From Flavobacteriales bacterium UBA6770 (GTDB taxonomy: Bacteria; Bacteroidota; Bacteroidia; Flavobacteriales_G; Salibacteraceae), in contig CAJIZH010000002.1 of NCBI GenBank assembly GCA_905181875.1, positions 1-64,000 of the forward strand: 64,000 nt of DNA, in the 5' to 3' direction. Below the pieces are notes generated by a model that was given only the letters and a program-made list of their open reading frames with translations, did not search any database and was not told the DNA's origin. Made by a program: the position numbers and the translations under genes. Below are positions 21,151-31,100 of the stretch, piece by piece. Position 1 is the first letter of the stretch, and every line of letters begins with the position of its first letter.

Positions 21151-23303
21151 AAATGCTCCACTTCCTTTAGTATAGTATTAAAAGTGAAATTCCCCACAAT
21201 AACACTTACTTTTTTTCCTTTAATTTCTAGCACCTCACCAGGTTTGGCTTGATTTTTTATTCTCACCTTATCCCCTACTAATATTGGTTTCTTTGGAGCA
21301 GTTTCTTTCTCTATAATTAACTCTTTTTCTACTTGTTGTAATTGTTGTACTTGCTCTATTTCAGGTTTCACCTTAGTTAATTTTGGTGCTTCTAAGTTTT
21401 TATTGAATACCACAGGCTTATCTTGAGCCAATAATTTCGATTTTTCAATCTCCACAATTTTCTTCACTGCTTCGTAAAGCGTTTTGTTCGATTTGTTTTT
21501 CTTGTGTTTACCAATTAAGTCATAAATCTTCTTCCCCATGTTCACAAACTTATTCTGCTGTTCAAAATATTGAATTTGTGTACTTTGCTTGGTAGTCAAG
21601 GCTATTAGCTTTTTATCGTATTGAGTTATTTTTCCTCTGGCCTCATACTTTGCTATGTTTTGTTCGTTATTTATTTTCTTAAATCGCGATTTTTCTTTTT
21701 GTAATTCTGTAGTTAACTCATCAATCTTAATCTTACTTTCCGAAACTTTAGTTTTGGCTTTATCCAGTAAATCTGTTGTAATACCATTGTGCTGAGCTAC
21801 TTCAAAAGTAAACGAAGAACCTGGCTGACCAACAGATAATTCATACAAGGGTTTAAGATTCTTAGTATCAAACAACATACATGCATTAACTGCATTTGGC
21901 AAACTAGCTGTAAGTATTTTTATATTGGTGTAGTGAGTTGTAATTACAGCAAATGTTTTTCTTGCATACAATTCTTCGTAAAACACTTCTGCCAAAGCTC
22001 CTCCCAGCTCTGGGTCCGATCCACTTCCAAATTCATCTAATAATAACATGGTGTTTTCATTGGCTGCTCCCAAAAAGAACTTCATTCTATTAATTCGATA
22101 GCTATACGTACTCAATTGGTTTTCTATCGATTGGTTGTCTCCAATATCTGAGTATACGTTATCAAACCAACAACATTGGCTGCCAGAATTTAATGGTAAA
22201 AACAATCCCGATTGAAACATCATTTGTATTAAACCAACCGTTTTTAACGTAATTGATTTCCCTCCTGCATTGGGTCCAGAGATTACCAAAAATCGAGTTT
22301 CATCATCCATCTCAATGTTTTGACCTATAGTTTCTAGTTCTAGTTCGGTATTTTTTATTTTAAGTAAAGGATGAGTCGCATTTTCCCAGTACAGTTTTCT
22401 GTGAGAGTTTACTTTAGGAATAATTCCCTCATACACATCAGCAAATCTTATTTTAGCATTATACACGTCAAACCTTACTAATAGTCTTTGAAATGCCTTT
22501 AAATTATGTCTCTGAGAGCGAAGTTCAATCGTAATCTTTTCAAAAATCAAATACAACTCGTGTTTCTCTTGTATATTTAATTGCTCTTGATTTCTATTTA
22601 ATTGAATATTAGATTCTGGCTCAATATAGCTCACCACTCCTTTGGAACTAATCCCTACAATTCGTCCTTTTACTCTTTTTTTATAAGTAGAAGTTACTGT
22701 AAGTAGTCTCCTATTATCCAAATGAGTTTCTTCTGTCTCTCCTAAAAATCCTTCATTGCGGTAATGAATAAGGGCTTTTTCAAAATTCTTGTTAATCGCT
22801 TTTTTGTTGGATCTTAGTTGGTTTCTAACCTCATATAATTCTTTAGATGCTTTGTCTTTTATATCAAACTTCTTTTCATCCAACACTTCTATAATCACTG
22901 CAAGCACTTCATCAATACTGTTTATATGCGAACAGGCTTCAAAAATTAAAGGAGCCTCTACTCTATTTGCATTCGAAAATTTCAGCAACTCTTTAGTTCC
23001 TAAACAAAGTGCAAATATCTTTAATAATTCATCCAGAATAAGAACACCATTCTCTACTCTCAATAATTTTAGAGCTCCATCAATATCTTCGGAATTTGGG
23101 TGAGGCAGGTTTAAACTTTCACTTTGGTGGATGTATTGAATCTCTTTAAGTAATTCAAATTCCTTTTTAAGAGTGTTTGCATCCGAAAAAAACTTGAGGT
23201 TTGTTGCAAGCTCTTTCGCCTTGGTAGATTTGCAAAACTTAGACATCAATTCGCAAATGGAATCAAATTCTAGGTCTTCTTTAGTTTGTTGGTCTAGTTG
23301 CAT
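21147..23303 (-). CDS. mutS2: MutS2-type ATPase without a Smr domain
   Basis: 718 residues. N-terminal core and clamp (residues 1-320), ATPase with Walker A GPNAGGKS (343-350) and Walker B MLLLDEFGSGSDPELGGALAEVF, then a charged coiled-coil arm (about 530-600). A C-terminal KOW-like segment follows (LVGDKVRIKNQAKPGEVLEIKGKKVSVIVGNF). The chain ends there. The Smr nuclease domain that closes MutS2 of Bacillus is absent, so any nuclease activity must come from elsewhere. The family acts in recombination control or in rescue of collided ribosomes, depending on the organism. Confidence 0.9.
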   Translation of the reverse strand: MQLDQQTKEDLEFDSICELMSKFCKSTKAKELATNLKFFSDANTLKKEFELLKEIQYIHQSESLNLPHPNSEDIDGALKLLRVENGVLILDELLKIFALCLGTKELLKFSNANRVEAPLIFEACSHINSIDEVLAVIIEVLDEKKFDIKDKASKELYEVRNQLRSNKKAINKNFEKALIHYRNEGFLGETEETHLDNRRLLTVTSTYKKRVKGRIVGISSKGVVSYIEPESNIQLNRNQEQLNIQEKHELYLIFEKITIELRSQRHNLKAFQRLLVRFDVYNAKIRFADVYEGIIPKVNSHRKLYWENATHPLLKIKNTELELETIGQNIEMDDETRFLVISGPNAGGKSITLKTVGLIQMMFQSGLFLPLNSGSQCCWFDNVYSDIGDNQSIENQLSTYSYRINRMKFFLGAANENTMLLLDEFGSGSDPELGGALAEVFYEELYARKTFAVITTHYTNIKILTASLPNAVNACMLFDTKNLKPLYELSVGQPGSSFTFEVAQHNGITTDLLDKAKTKVSESKIKIDELTTELQKEKSRFKKINNEQNIAKYEARGKITQYDKKLIALTTKQSTQIQYFEQQNKFVNMGKKIYDLIGKHKKNKSNKTLYEAVKKIVEIEKSKLLAQDKPVVFNKNLEAPKLTKVKPEIEQVQQLQQVEKELIIEKETAPKKPILVGDKVRIKNQAKPGEVLEIKGKKVSVIVGNFTFNTILKEVEHF

Positions 23304-23566
23304 AATGAATTAAAACACGAAGGTAAAAAAATGTTATTTGAGAAACTGATTTAAGAAAAGTAATAAGATACCGTTCAGTAAGATAATTTCTTCCTTTGGT
23401 AAAATCGTGAAAATTAGTGCCTTTAAAAAGCTGACGAACAAACGTCTGTAAATCATTTAAATATATAACACCAAGCTAGCCAATACCAACAGAAGTTTAA
23501 AAGCGAAGGTTGGGTGGCTTCAAACAAACTAAACACTGATAGTACAACTGCATTAAAAAGTTATAG

Positions 23567-23857
23567 AAAAACGTTTTCGAACTATCAAGTAACTCAAGAA
23601 AACATGGATTTAATTCGTTTAAAAAAGATAAAGCATACTCACATGAAAATGAATTCAGATTTGTTTCCGTGTTAAAGCCTGAGAACATTAACTCAAATAC
23701 TATTGGCTTCTCACTTAATATTTATTCTATCACAAACAAGTTTGAACTAACTGCTCACCCAAAGCAGCCTTATTGGATGAAAAAAACTCTGAACGATACA
23801 CTTAAGCTTTTCGGAATTCAACAGGAATTAAAAAGCTCTAATATTAAAATTAGGTAA
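23567..23857 (+). pseudogene. DUF2971-like gene fragment, 5' end missing
   Basis: The frame is open from just after a TAG at 23564 and reads KNVFELSSNSRKHGF then NSFKKDKAYSHENEFRFVSV, LTAHPKQPYWMKKTLNDTLK and a KSSNIKIR end. The aKDkaYshEnEfRfv block followed by a hydrophobic strand and hPkqPyWmkk is the C-terminal pattern of DUF2971 proteins, which are scattered in accessory and defence-type regions. About two thirds of the family length and any start are missing. It lies in a gene-poor 800-base gap after mutS2. Confidence 0.5.
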
Positions 23858-24097
23858 TCTAGAATTATGTAGCCAAGTGTTAACCGGCCATTACGTAACA
23901 GCCAATGTAAGAAAAATGCTTACGATCGTATAAATTTGAAACTGTATGCCTCGAATAAATTATAGAAAGAAGTCCAAAGTTCAACCCTTTAACTCCGCAC
24001 TTGGCGCAGTGCAGTGGCCTTAAATCTATAAAGAGTTTTTGTAAATGATATTTAGTGTGAGTCTAATTAATCAAGTGCTAGGTTAAAGCCACTCATC
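23858..24097. other. Intergenic stretch, nothing recognised
   Basis: Together with 23304-23566 this flanks the DUF2971-like fragment. No gene, RNA or clear repeat is visible. Confidence 0.4.
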
Positions 24098-24355
24098 CTA
24101 TTGCTTCGAAGGGCATTTGTGATCGCCATGCGTACAAAAAACACAACAATCCCCTTCTTTTGGATGCATTACATACTCGCAACTATCGCAGTGGTATACC
24201 AATAAACATTGTTCGGTGGGTAGCTTTTCATTCTTGCTAAACCCACACTCCGGACAAGTAATCAAAGAGGTTTCAGAGGTAGTAGATTTCATGGACTGCT
24301 TGTTTGCAGAACAAGCCACCATGAAGAAAAGAAGCAAAACAAGAAGTTGTTTCAT
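24098..24355 (-). CDS. Small GDCC-motif cysteine-rich lipoprotein
   Basis: 85 residues: lipoprotein leader (MKQLLVLLLFFMVAC), a CPECG site, CDSCEYVMHPKEGDCCVFC and the ending THGDHKCPSKQ. The GDCCVfCsyG..kCP motif defines a small widespread family often found near metal or mercury transport genes. Eight cysteines after the lipid anchor suggest metal binding at the membrane surface. Here the motif is attached to a lipoprotein leader and the neighbours are the CotH gene and, divergently, azurin. Confidence 0.65.
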   Translation of the reverse strand: MKQLLVLLLFFMVACSANKQSMKSTTSETSLITCPECGFSKNEKLPTEQCLLVYHCDSCEYVMHPKEGDCCVFCTHGDHKCPSKQ

Positions 24356-24370
24356 AGACCAAAGTTAGGG

Positions 24371-26668
24371 CTATTCCTTCACCAACTTCTCAATTCGTTG
24401 CACACCATCTGCACTACTCAAAGAAATAAAGTACATCCCTTGATTCAAGTCAGAAATATCCAACTGATTTTGATCTCCAGAGATGGATTCCGTTTTAACT
24501 ACTCTGCCCACTGCATCAATAAATTGAATTTGAATCGTTTGCGTTACAGCACCTAAATCTACCGTCAATACATCCGTTGCAGGGTTAGGATAAACTTGAA
24601 TTTCAGAAAGCAACTGCTGCTCAATGCCTGTTGTATCCTCTACCTCTTCCTCAATCACTCTATTGGTATCGTTAGGCGTAGCAATATCAAACTTCATCCA
24701 ATTAGCAGCACCGTCGGTTTCTCTACCGTAAGACTGGTCGTTGGTCAATGCTGGAATATCGATAACATCAACTTCCAAAGTATCTCCACCTTGAGCATAA
24801 TACAGCCCCAGTTGTTCTCCACTTTTTGACAATTTAAAATTAGCATACCAATCTCCAAGAGTAGCATCTCCACTAGCCCAAACTACTTGGTAACCTTTAG
24901 AAGCAATGATTTTGTTTAGCAATGGCCATTGTGTTGGATCATCGCTATCGTCACTTAAAAAGTAGTTAGCAGTCGATATTGCAGTAGCACCGCCATTGTA
25001 TAGTTCAATCCAATCGTCGAAGGCTCCGTTATCGTTAGCAATCGTTGTTTTGTTTGAAGACATTACTTCATTAATCACCAACAAACCTGCAGGAGAAAGC
25101 GTGTAAAACTCATGCTCTGCTCTTCTTGGAGAAAACAATCCTGCATTTGCATTTTCAGCATATACATAATACTCCATTTTTAAACTTTGCATGGTCAATT
25201 GCGCTCCAAAATCACCATCGCCAGCTGCTCCATCACCATGTGCTCCATCGTCATACATTAACTCAAAAACAAATGGGCTATTTGACTTAAATCGATAGCC
25301 GATATAAACTGCATTTTGATTGCTTACTGCAGTTGTAATTGCAAAGTTGTCATTAACTGCTGGTGCTGCATTCGAACTCACCGGAGTCGAAATTGTTGGA
25401 GTTGTTGCCGTAAAATCAGACTGAGCTAATAAATGAGTTGCTCTGCCATCCATTAGGTTTCCAATTCCATTGGTCGTTCCACCGCCAGGGCCACCACCTC
25501 CGCTAGAGATATCTGATCTCAGATTTGCACTAAAATTAGCATAGGTGAAAAATTTGTTGTTATCAGCTTGAACCGCTGCGTCGATTGTTTTTTGCAAGGC
25601 ATCTCCTGTCGTCAAATAACTTCCATCAGAAAAATTCTCCTGCAACATTGTTTTGCAATGCGCTATATACATTCGCTTGTACATTGGATTCGCAAATAGC
25701 TTTGAAATTAAGGGGTAATTGGATTCATTTTCATGCAACAAGTGCGTCATTTGTTGTTTGTCGGCTGTACTTCGAAGACTAACCGAACCTGAGCCCGTTT
25801 GCGTAAACCGTCCAAATGACTCGTTTAAGTCCCAAACTACAGGCAAGAATTGGTTGTAATCGGAACGGTACAGATAGTAATTCTGAGCAAAACCACCTGA
25901 ATAGCTATCCAAGTTCACCAGTACATTATTGAATGCCAACATCCATAATGCACGATTGACATCAAGAATTTCATCTACATTTCCAACGCTGTTATTCAAT
26001 GTATCGGTCAAATAAATCAATTCATCCCATCCGCCATCAGATTTAATCTCATAGGATGCATAATACTTCGTACTGTCTGTTCCTAAATAAGTGAGATTTG
26101 GATAACTGGTGGTTCCAGGACCTGCACCTGCTGGTGGATTGCATTTTACGAAGGTGTTATTCTTTGAATCAAATCTATCTTTTAAAAAGGTTTTTGAAAT
26201 GGCTTCGGCATTGGAATACAGACCAATTAAATTTCCGTTTACATAAACATTGGCATAGTTGCACAAAGGCGCATCCATGTATTGTCTCAATATTTGATAA
26301 GACAACACCTCTCTAACAAATGAAGGGTCGTTTGCTACATTGCTCAGTTTAATATCCTTATATCCCTCATAATCTTGATCTTTATAAGTATCCAATTCAA
26401 TATGAAAAGGATTTTTCGTCTGACGATCATTATATGTACTATTTCCCTTGTACTTTACTCCTGCACTATCGAAAACAGTTCCGTTAATTTCTACACTTGT
26501 TGCCATAGTGTATTCTTCTGCGCCAGCTTTTTGAGCATCAAGAATTGCATCCCAATTGGATTGAGCGAACGTTATTTTGATTTCTTGAATGGAGTTCAGG
26601 TCATAGAATTGACCGAAAAGCAGATTGGATGTCGTTAAAAAAGCAAAGAGGAATGTGATAATTTTCAT
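24371..26668 (-). CDS. CotH-like surface kinase with lamin-tail domain and T9SS tail
   Basis: 765 residues. Signal peptide to about 19 (LLFGQ). CotH domain at about 25-400: GVKYKGNSTYNDRQTKNPFHIELD, YKDIKLSNVANDPSFVREVLSY, VNGNLIGLYSNAEAI and the catalytic-loop-like PVVWDLNESFGRF. A glycine stretch follows (SSGGGGPGGG), then an unnamed domain at about 420-525, a lamin-tail (LTD) domain at about 530-660 (VINEVMSSNKTTIAND, DDWIELYNGGATAISTANYF), and a T9SS sorting domain (IQVYPNPATDVLTVDLG). CotH proteins in Bacillus spores are protein kinases. Here the target would be outside the cell. Its LTD closely resembles the free LTD protein at 34985. Confidence 0.85.
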   Translation of the reverse strand: MKIITFLFAFLTTSNLLFGQFYDLNSIQEIKITFAQSNWDAILDAQKAGAEEYTMATSVEINGTVFDSAGVKYKGNSTYNDRQTKNPFHIELDTYKDQDYEGYKDIKLSNVANDPSFVREVLSYQILRQYMDAPLCNYANVYVNGNLIGLYSNAEAISKTFLKDRFDSKNNTFVKCNPPAGAGPGTTSYPNLTYLGTDSTKYYASYEIKSDGGWDELIYLTDTLNNSVGNVDEILDVNRALWMLAFNNVLVNLDSYSGGFAQNYYLYRSDYNQFLPVVWDLNESFGRFTQTGSGSVSLRSTADKQQMTHLLHENESNYPLISKLFANPMYKRMYIAHCKTMLQENFSDGSYLTTGDALQKTIDAAVQADNNKFFTYANFSANLRSDISSGGGGPGGGTTNGIGNLMDGRATHLLAQSDFTATTPTISTPVSSNAAPAVNDNFAITTAVSNQNAVYIGYRFKSNSPFVFELMYDDGAHGDGAAGDGDFGAQLTMQSLKMEYYVYAENANAGLFSPRRAEHEFYTLSPAGLLVINEVMSSNKTTIANDNGAFDDWIELYNGGATAISTANYFLSDDSDDPTQWPLLNKIIASKGYQVVWASGDATLGDWYANFKLSKSGEQLGLYYAQGGDTLEVDVIDIPALTNDQSYGRETDGAANWMKFDIATPNDTNRVIEEEVEDTTGIEQQLLSEIQVYPNPATDVLTVDLGAVTQTIQIQFIDAVGRVVKTESISGDQNQLDISDLNQGMYFISLSSADGVQRIEKLVKE

Positions 26669-26851
26669 TACTGTTAGTTTATATGTTCAATTAAGTGCTT
26701 TGACGCCTTTAAGTGGCCTTCCCTCCGATAACTGCCAACTATTTTAAATTAAAGTTTCAGGAATCTAGAATTACCTAATTATTTCTGAAATATTAGGTAA
26801 AATAAATCAACTTATTTAAAAGTAAATTGTTTTACTTAAAAACGGAATAAT

Positions 26852-27376
26852 ATGAGAAAAATAGGAATGTTACTGGGATGCTCAGCTATGATATTGGCGA
26901 GTTGTGGCGGTGGAACTGGTGAGACAAAAGCACCTGCAGAAAAGAAAATTCAATTGCAATCTGGACCTGAAGAAGTAGCTAAGTCGGCTGATATTCCAGC
27001 AGTAGCGGAACTTGTGATTGAAGGAAATGATCAAATGAAATTCAACACTAAACGTATGAAGGTGTATGAAGGACAAAAGGTAAAGTTAACGTTGAAAAAT
27101 GTGGGTGAATTGCCCGTGGAGTCAATGGGTCACAATTGGGTATTACTGAAAAAAGGTACCGATAAAAACGCATTCGCTGAAGCATGTATTGGCGCTAAAG
27201 AAACGGGCTATATTGCTCTTGATCAACAAGATAAAGTAATAGCGAACACTAAAACTATTGGTGGTGGTGAAGAAGTAACTATTGAGTTTGATGCTCCTGC
27301 AAAAGGATCGTACAATTTCATTTGCTCTTTCCCTGGTCATGTGGGTATGATGAGTGGAAAGTTGGTAGTGCAATAG
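26852..27376 (+). CDS. Azurin, lipoprotein form
   Basis: 174 residues: lipoprotein leader (MLLGCSAMILASC), an approximately 35-residue linker, then a cupredoxin domain of azurin type. Type 1 copper ligands are visible: His in ESMGHNWVLLK, then Cys, His and Met in FICSFPGHVGMMSGKLVVQ. It carries single electrons in the periplasm, to or from cytochromes. Followed by a strong terminator; monocistronic. Confidence 0.95.
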   Translation: MRKIGMLLGCSAMILASCGGGTGETKAPAEKKIQLQSGPEEVAKSADIPAVAELVIEGNDQMKFNTKRMKVYEGQKVKLTLKNVGELPVESMGHNWVLLKKGTDKNAFAEACIGAKETGYIALDQQDKVIANTKTIGGGEEVTIEFDAPAKGSYNFICSFPGHVGMMSGKLVVQ

Positions 27377-27400
27377 CATTTCAAAAGACAAGAAACACAT

Positions 27401-27430
27401 AAAAAGGGGGTGATATTATCACCCCTTTTT
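27401..27430 (+). terminator. Rho-independent terminator after azurin
   Basis: GGGGTGATA, one unpaired T, TATCACCCC forms a 9-base-pair stem with flanking A and T tracts (with one G-U pair), 25 bases past the azurin stop. Confidence 0.9.
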
Positions 27431-27613
27431 CATGCAATATAAGGCAGGCTTCCACTCCTAGAAACTCATTTATCTGAACTTTTTTAGAAATTGTAAAACA
27501 ATACTTAAAGAGCGTTTAATGACCTACACCGTCATATAACGTTACTTGTCTGATTAAATAAACGTGCGAAATGAGTTATGCATTCAAAAAATAAATAACT
27601 AATTTTCCATTCT

Positions 27614-27621
27614 TAAATTTG
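27614..27621 (+). promoter_or_regulatory. -7 box of the CMD-family gene
   Basis: TAAATTTG ends 3 bases before the ATG at 27625. It supports 27625 over the TTG at 27619 and implies a leaderless mRNA. Confidence 0.45.
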
Positions 27622-27624
27622 TTT

Positions 27625-28188
27625 ATGGCTTACATAGAAACTGTTGACTACGAAGACGCGAAAGGAAAACTCAAGGAAGTTTATGATCATTTGATTAAAA
27701 CTCGAGGTAAATTAGCAGAGCTTCATAAGATACAGAGCCTTGATCCCGAGGGAGTTATCCGTCATATGGATTTGTATGTCCACCTTATGTATGGTAAGTC
27801 GCCATTAAAACGTGAGCAACGTGAAATGATTGGTGTCGTGGTAAGTATTTGTAATTCTTGCATGTACTGCGTAAAACACCATAGTGAGGCTTTAAATCAC
27901 TTTTGGAAAGACAGCAAGCGTTTGGGACTCTTTTTAAGAGATTACACTAAAGCGGGTTTATCCGATCAAGATTTACTGCTGTGTCTGTTAAGTGAACAAT
28001 TGACTATCAAACCTGCTTTTAGTGGCAAAGAAGAGTTGATACGACGCATAAAAGATAACGGCTTAGATGATAGAGCAGTATTAGATGCTCATATGATTAT
28101 CTCGTATTTCAATTTCGTAAACCGTTTGGTTGTTGGCCTGGGTGTTGACGGAGACACCAGTGAAAATGGCGGATACCAATACGATTAG
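27625..28188 (+). CDS. Carboxymuconolactone decarboxylase / AhpD-like peroxidase-related protein
   Basis: 187 residues from MAYIETVDYEDAKGKLKEVYD. All-alpha AhpD fold with the redox motif CNSCMYCVKHHSEAL (a CxxC two residues before His, as in AhpD) after LKREQREMIGVVVSI. Family members reduce peroxides through the CxxC pair or decarboxylate lactones. The intact CxxC-H favours a peroxidase-type role. Convergent with the following large minus-strand gene, stops overlapping by 4 bases. Confidence 0.85.
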   Translation: MAYIETVDYEDAKGKLKEVYDHLIKTRGKLAELHKIQSLDPEGVIRHMDLYVHLMYGKSPLKREQREMIGVVVSICNSCMYCVKHHSEALNHFWKDSKRLGLFLRDYTKAGLSDQDLLLCLLSEQLTIKPAFSGKEELIRRIKDNGLDDRAVLDAHMIISYFNFVNRLVVGLGVDGDTSENGGYQYD

Positions 28189-31100
28189 TCCTCTTTTAAT
28201 TTCTTGAAAAAATCGAATTGCTGTTCAGAAACTTTGGATTGGTATTCAAACCAAATACCTTGTTCAAAGGCCTCTTGTTTTTTATGAGCTTCTTCCCAAG
28301 CAAATAAAAGTCTTCCTTTAGACAATTCATAATTTCCACTTTCACCTCTATTTTCTGCTCTAAGATAGGTTTGCATGTTGTTACATAAATTCGAAATTCG
28401 AATCGAAACATGATCATAGCCCTCAAAACCTTTAGGAAGGAAATACAGTTCGAACAATTGATTTAAAGTATCAGAAACTTGTTTGCCCAATTTAGTTAAG
28501 TCTTTTTTTGCTGAATCTTCCAGCAAACTCATATTTGACGTAACTGTTTTCATAACTGCTTCCATGTCTTTTAATCGTTCCACGTCTTTCAAAATAGGCT
28601 TAACTATTTCCGAGACCTCAACATAGGCAGCTCTTTGTGCAATTCTATATTCGTTGGTTTTACCATTTTCTGGGTGTTCTTTTACAATGAAATTATGCTC
28701 AACAAAGACAGAATCTAAAACCGCTACAACAGAGTAGCTTCCAGCTAAAAGAGGTTTTCCTGGAGGCATAATTGCACGCTTACCTTTTAAATCTATTTTC
28801 TTTCTGCTCAACCAATCTGGACCAGCTTCATGCAAGGAAATCCAACTATTAGTGGTTATTAAACTGTCTACTTTTCTGCGGTTATAGTTTATGGTATCTC
28901 CCATATTGTTTTTGGTAAAAAACTCAACCTCAGGTTTCTTCTTTCCAACTTTTCCACTTGCTTTTTTGTACATTTCCGGAGAAACCCATAAGCGAACAGA
29001 GTAATTACTGCTTCGGTTGGTTCCTTTGAATTCACTATCTCCAGTAAATCGTATTCCTTTAGCTTGCTTCCATGGAGTTTGGTACGCTTCTCTGTGTCCA
29101 AAAATCAATAAGGAATCGTTACGCATCTCTTCTTTTTTATCAGCCAAGGCTCGCAATGGAGAAATGTCATCAATTATAATGATAGCTCTTCCAAATGTTC
29201 CTAAAACCAAATCGTGCTCACGAGGATGAATCTTCATATCTCGAATAGGCATAGAAGGTAATTCATCATTCCATTTGTTCCATGTGTTTCCACCGTCTAA
29301 GCTTACGTGCAAACCTTGTTGGGTTCCTAAGAATAATAAGCTTCGATTCAGAGGATCTTGCACAACACTCAAACAGTAACCGTTTACATTGCTTTCTGTG
29401 GCAATTCGAGACCATGTTTTCCCATAATCTATGGTCTTGTACAAGTAAGGTTTCCAATCATTTTGACGGTAATTGTTAACTACCACAAAAGCCTCCCCTG
29501 CCATTTGCTCTGAACATACAATTTGAGGAATCCATGCATTCTTAGGCATTCCAGGTAGTTTAGAACTTAGGTTACTCCAAGTCTTCCCTCCATCAATCGT
29601 CGCTTGAAGGTTTCCATCATCAGTTCCTACATATATTAAGTTACTATCCAAAGGACTTGGGGCAATAGCCAAAATCGTGGTATGATTTTCTGCCTTCGTA
29701 GCATCAATAGTTAATCCGCCACTTTCAACTTGCTTCTGTTTGTTAGTGTCGTTGGTCGTTAAATCGGGAGAAAGTACCAACCAGTTTTTACCGCAGTCAT
29801 TTGAATAATGAACGTATTGACTACCAAAATAAACTCCGCAATCGTTAAATGGATCTTGAGACAAGGCGGCATTCCAACTGTAGCGTAAAGGAATAGAGTC
29901 TTGTGTTTGGGGTTGAATAAAACTAGAATAACCCGTTTTCTTATCTACCTCTGTCAACGTACCACCCTGGTACATAGCGTACAATTTATCTGGATTCGAT
30001 TTGTTAGGCATAACATCAAAACCATCACCAAAAAGCACCTCTGACCAATGATGATTTCGAATTCCACCTTGCTCATAAACATAGGATGGGCCTACCCAAC
30101 TTCCATTGTCTTGTAATCCTCCATAAATATTATAAGGAATTTTATCATCTAAATTTATATGGTAAAATTGGCCTAGCGGAAGGTTGGAAACGTATTGCCA
30201 ATTGTCACCTCCATTTCTTGAGATAAGTAATCCTCCATCATTTCCATCAATGATAAACTTCCCTTCTTTGGGTTCTATCCAAAATGCATGATGATCGGGA
30301 TGTGCTTTATGATATGGCGCGATTCCTTTAAAGGTTTTGCCTCCGTCTTCGCTCCTAGTCACTGTCGAATATAAATTGAACAGTCGATTTTCATTGGTTG
30401 GATCCACATAAATATCTGCGTAATAAAATGGACGATTTCCAATATTCTTTGTAGAAACTAATTTCCAATTTTCTCCACCGTCGACACTCTTGTACAATCC
30501 AGTCTTTTTCGCTTCCACCAATGCATAAACTATGTTTGGTTTATTCGTTGCAAAAGATAGCCCAACTCTACCCAAAGTTCCAGCTGGTAATCCTTCTTTT
30601 TCTGTTTTTTGTTTCCAAGTTTTTCCACCATCATAACTTACATGAATTCCAGATCCTTTTCCACCTGAAGTAAAGGTCCAAGGCTTTCGATAATAGTGCC
30701 ACATAGCAGCAATTAACTTATTTGGATTGGACGGATCCATTACCAAATCAGCACAACCAGTGGTATCATTCATAAACAGCATCTTCTCCCACGTTTCACC
30801 GCCATTTATCGTCTTAAACACGCCTCTATCCTCATTGGGTCCCCAAGCAGATCCTAGACTAGCGACATACACAACAGCTGAATTTGTTGGATCTACAATG
30901 ATTCGGTGAATGGTTTTAGTATGCTCCAATCCTGCCAGTTCCCAGTTTTTCCCTCCGTCGATAGATTTATAAATTCCAATACCACTACTCTGACTATTTC
31001 GAGGGTTTCCTTCTCCTGTTCCTGCCCATACAATACTTGGGTTACTTGGATCAAATGTCACTGCTCCAATAGACTGAATCGGTTGTTTGTCAAAAATTGG

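Noticed and set aside
22085..22110. Word ATTAATTCGATAG inside mutS2 resembling the HxlR operator
   Set aside because: It lies within coding sequence, lacks the matching left arm, and is a single partial match.
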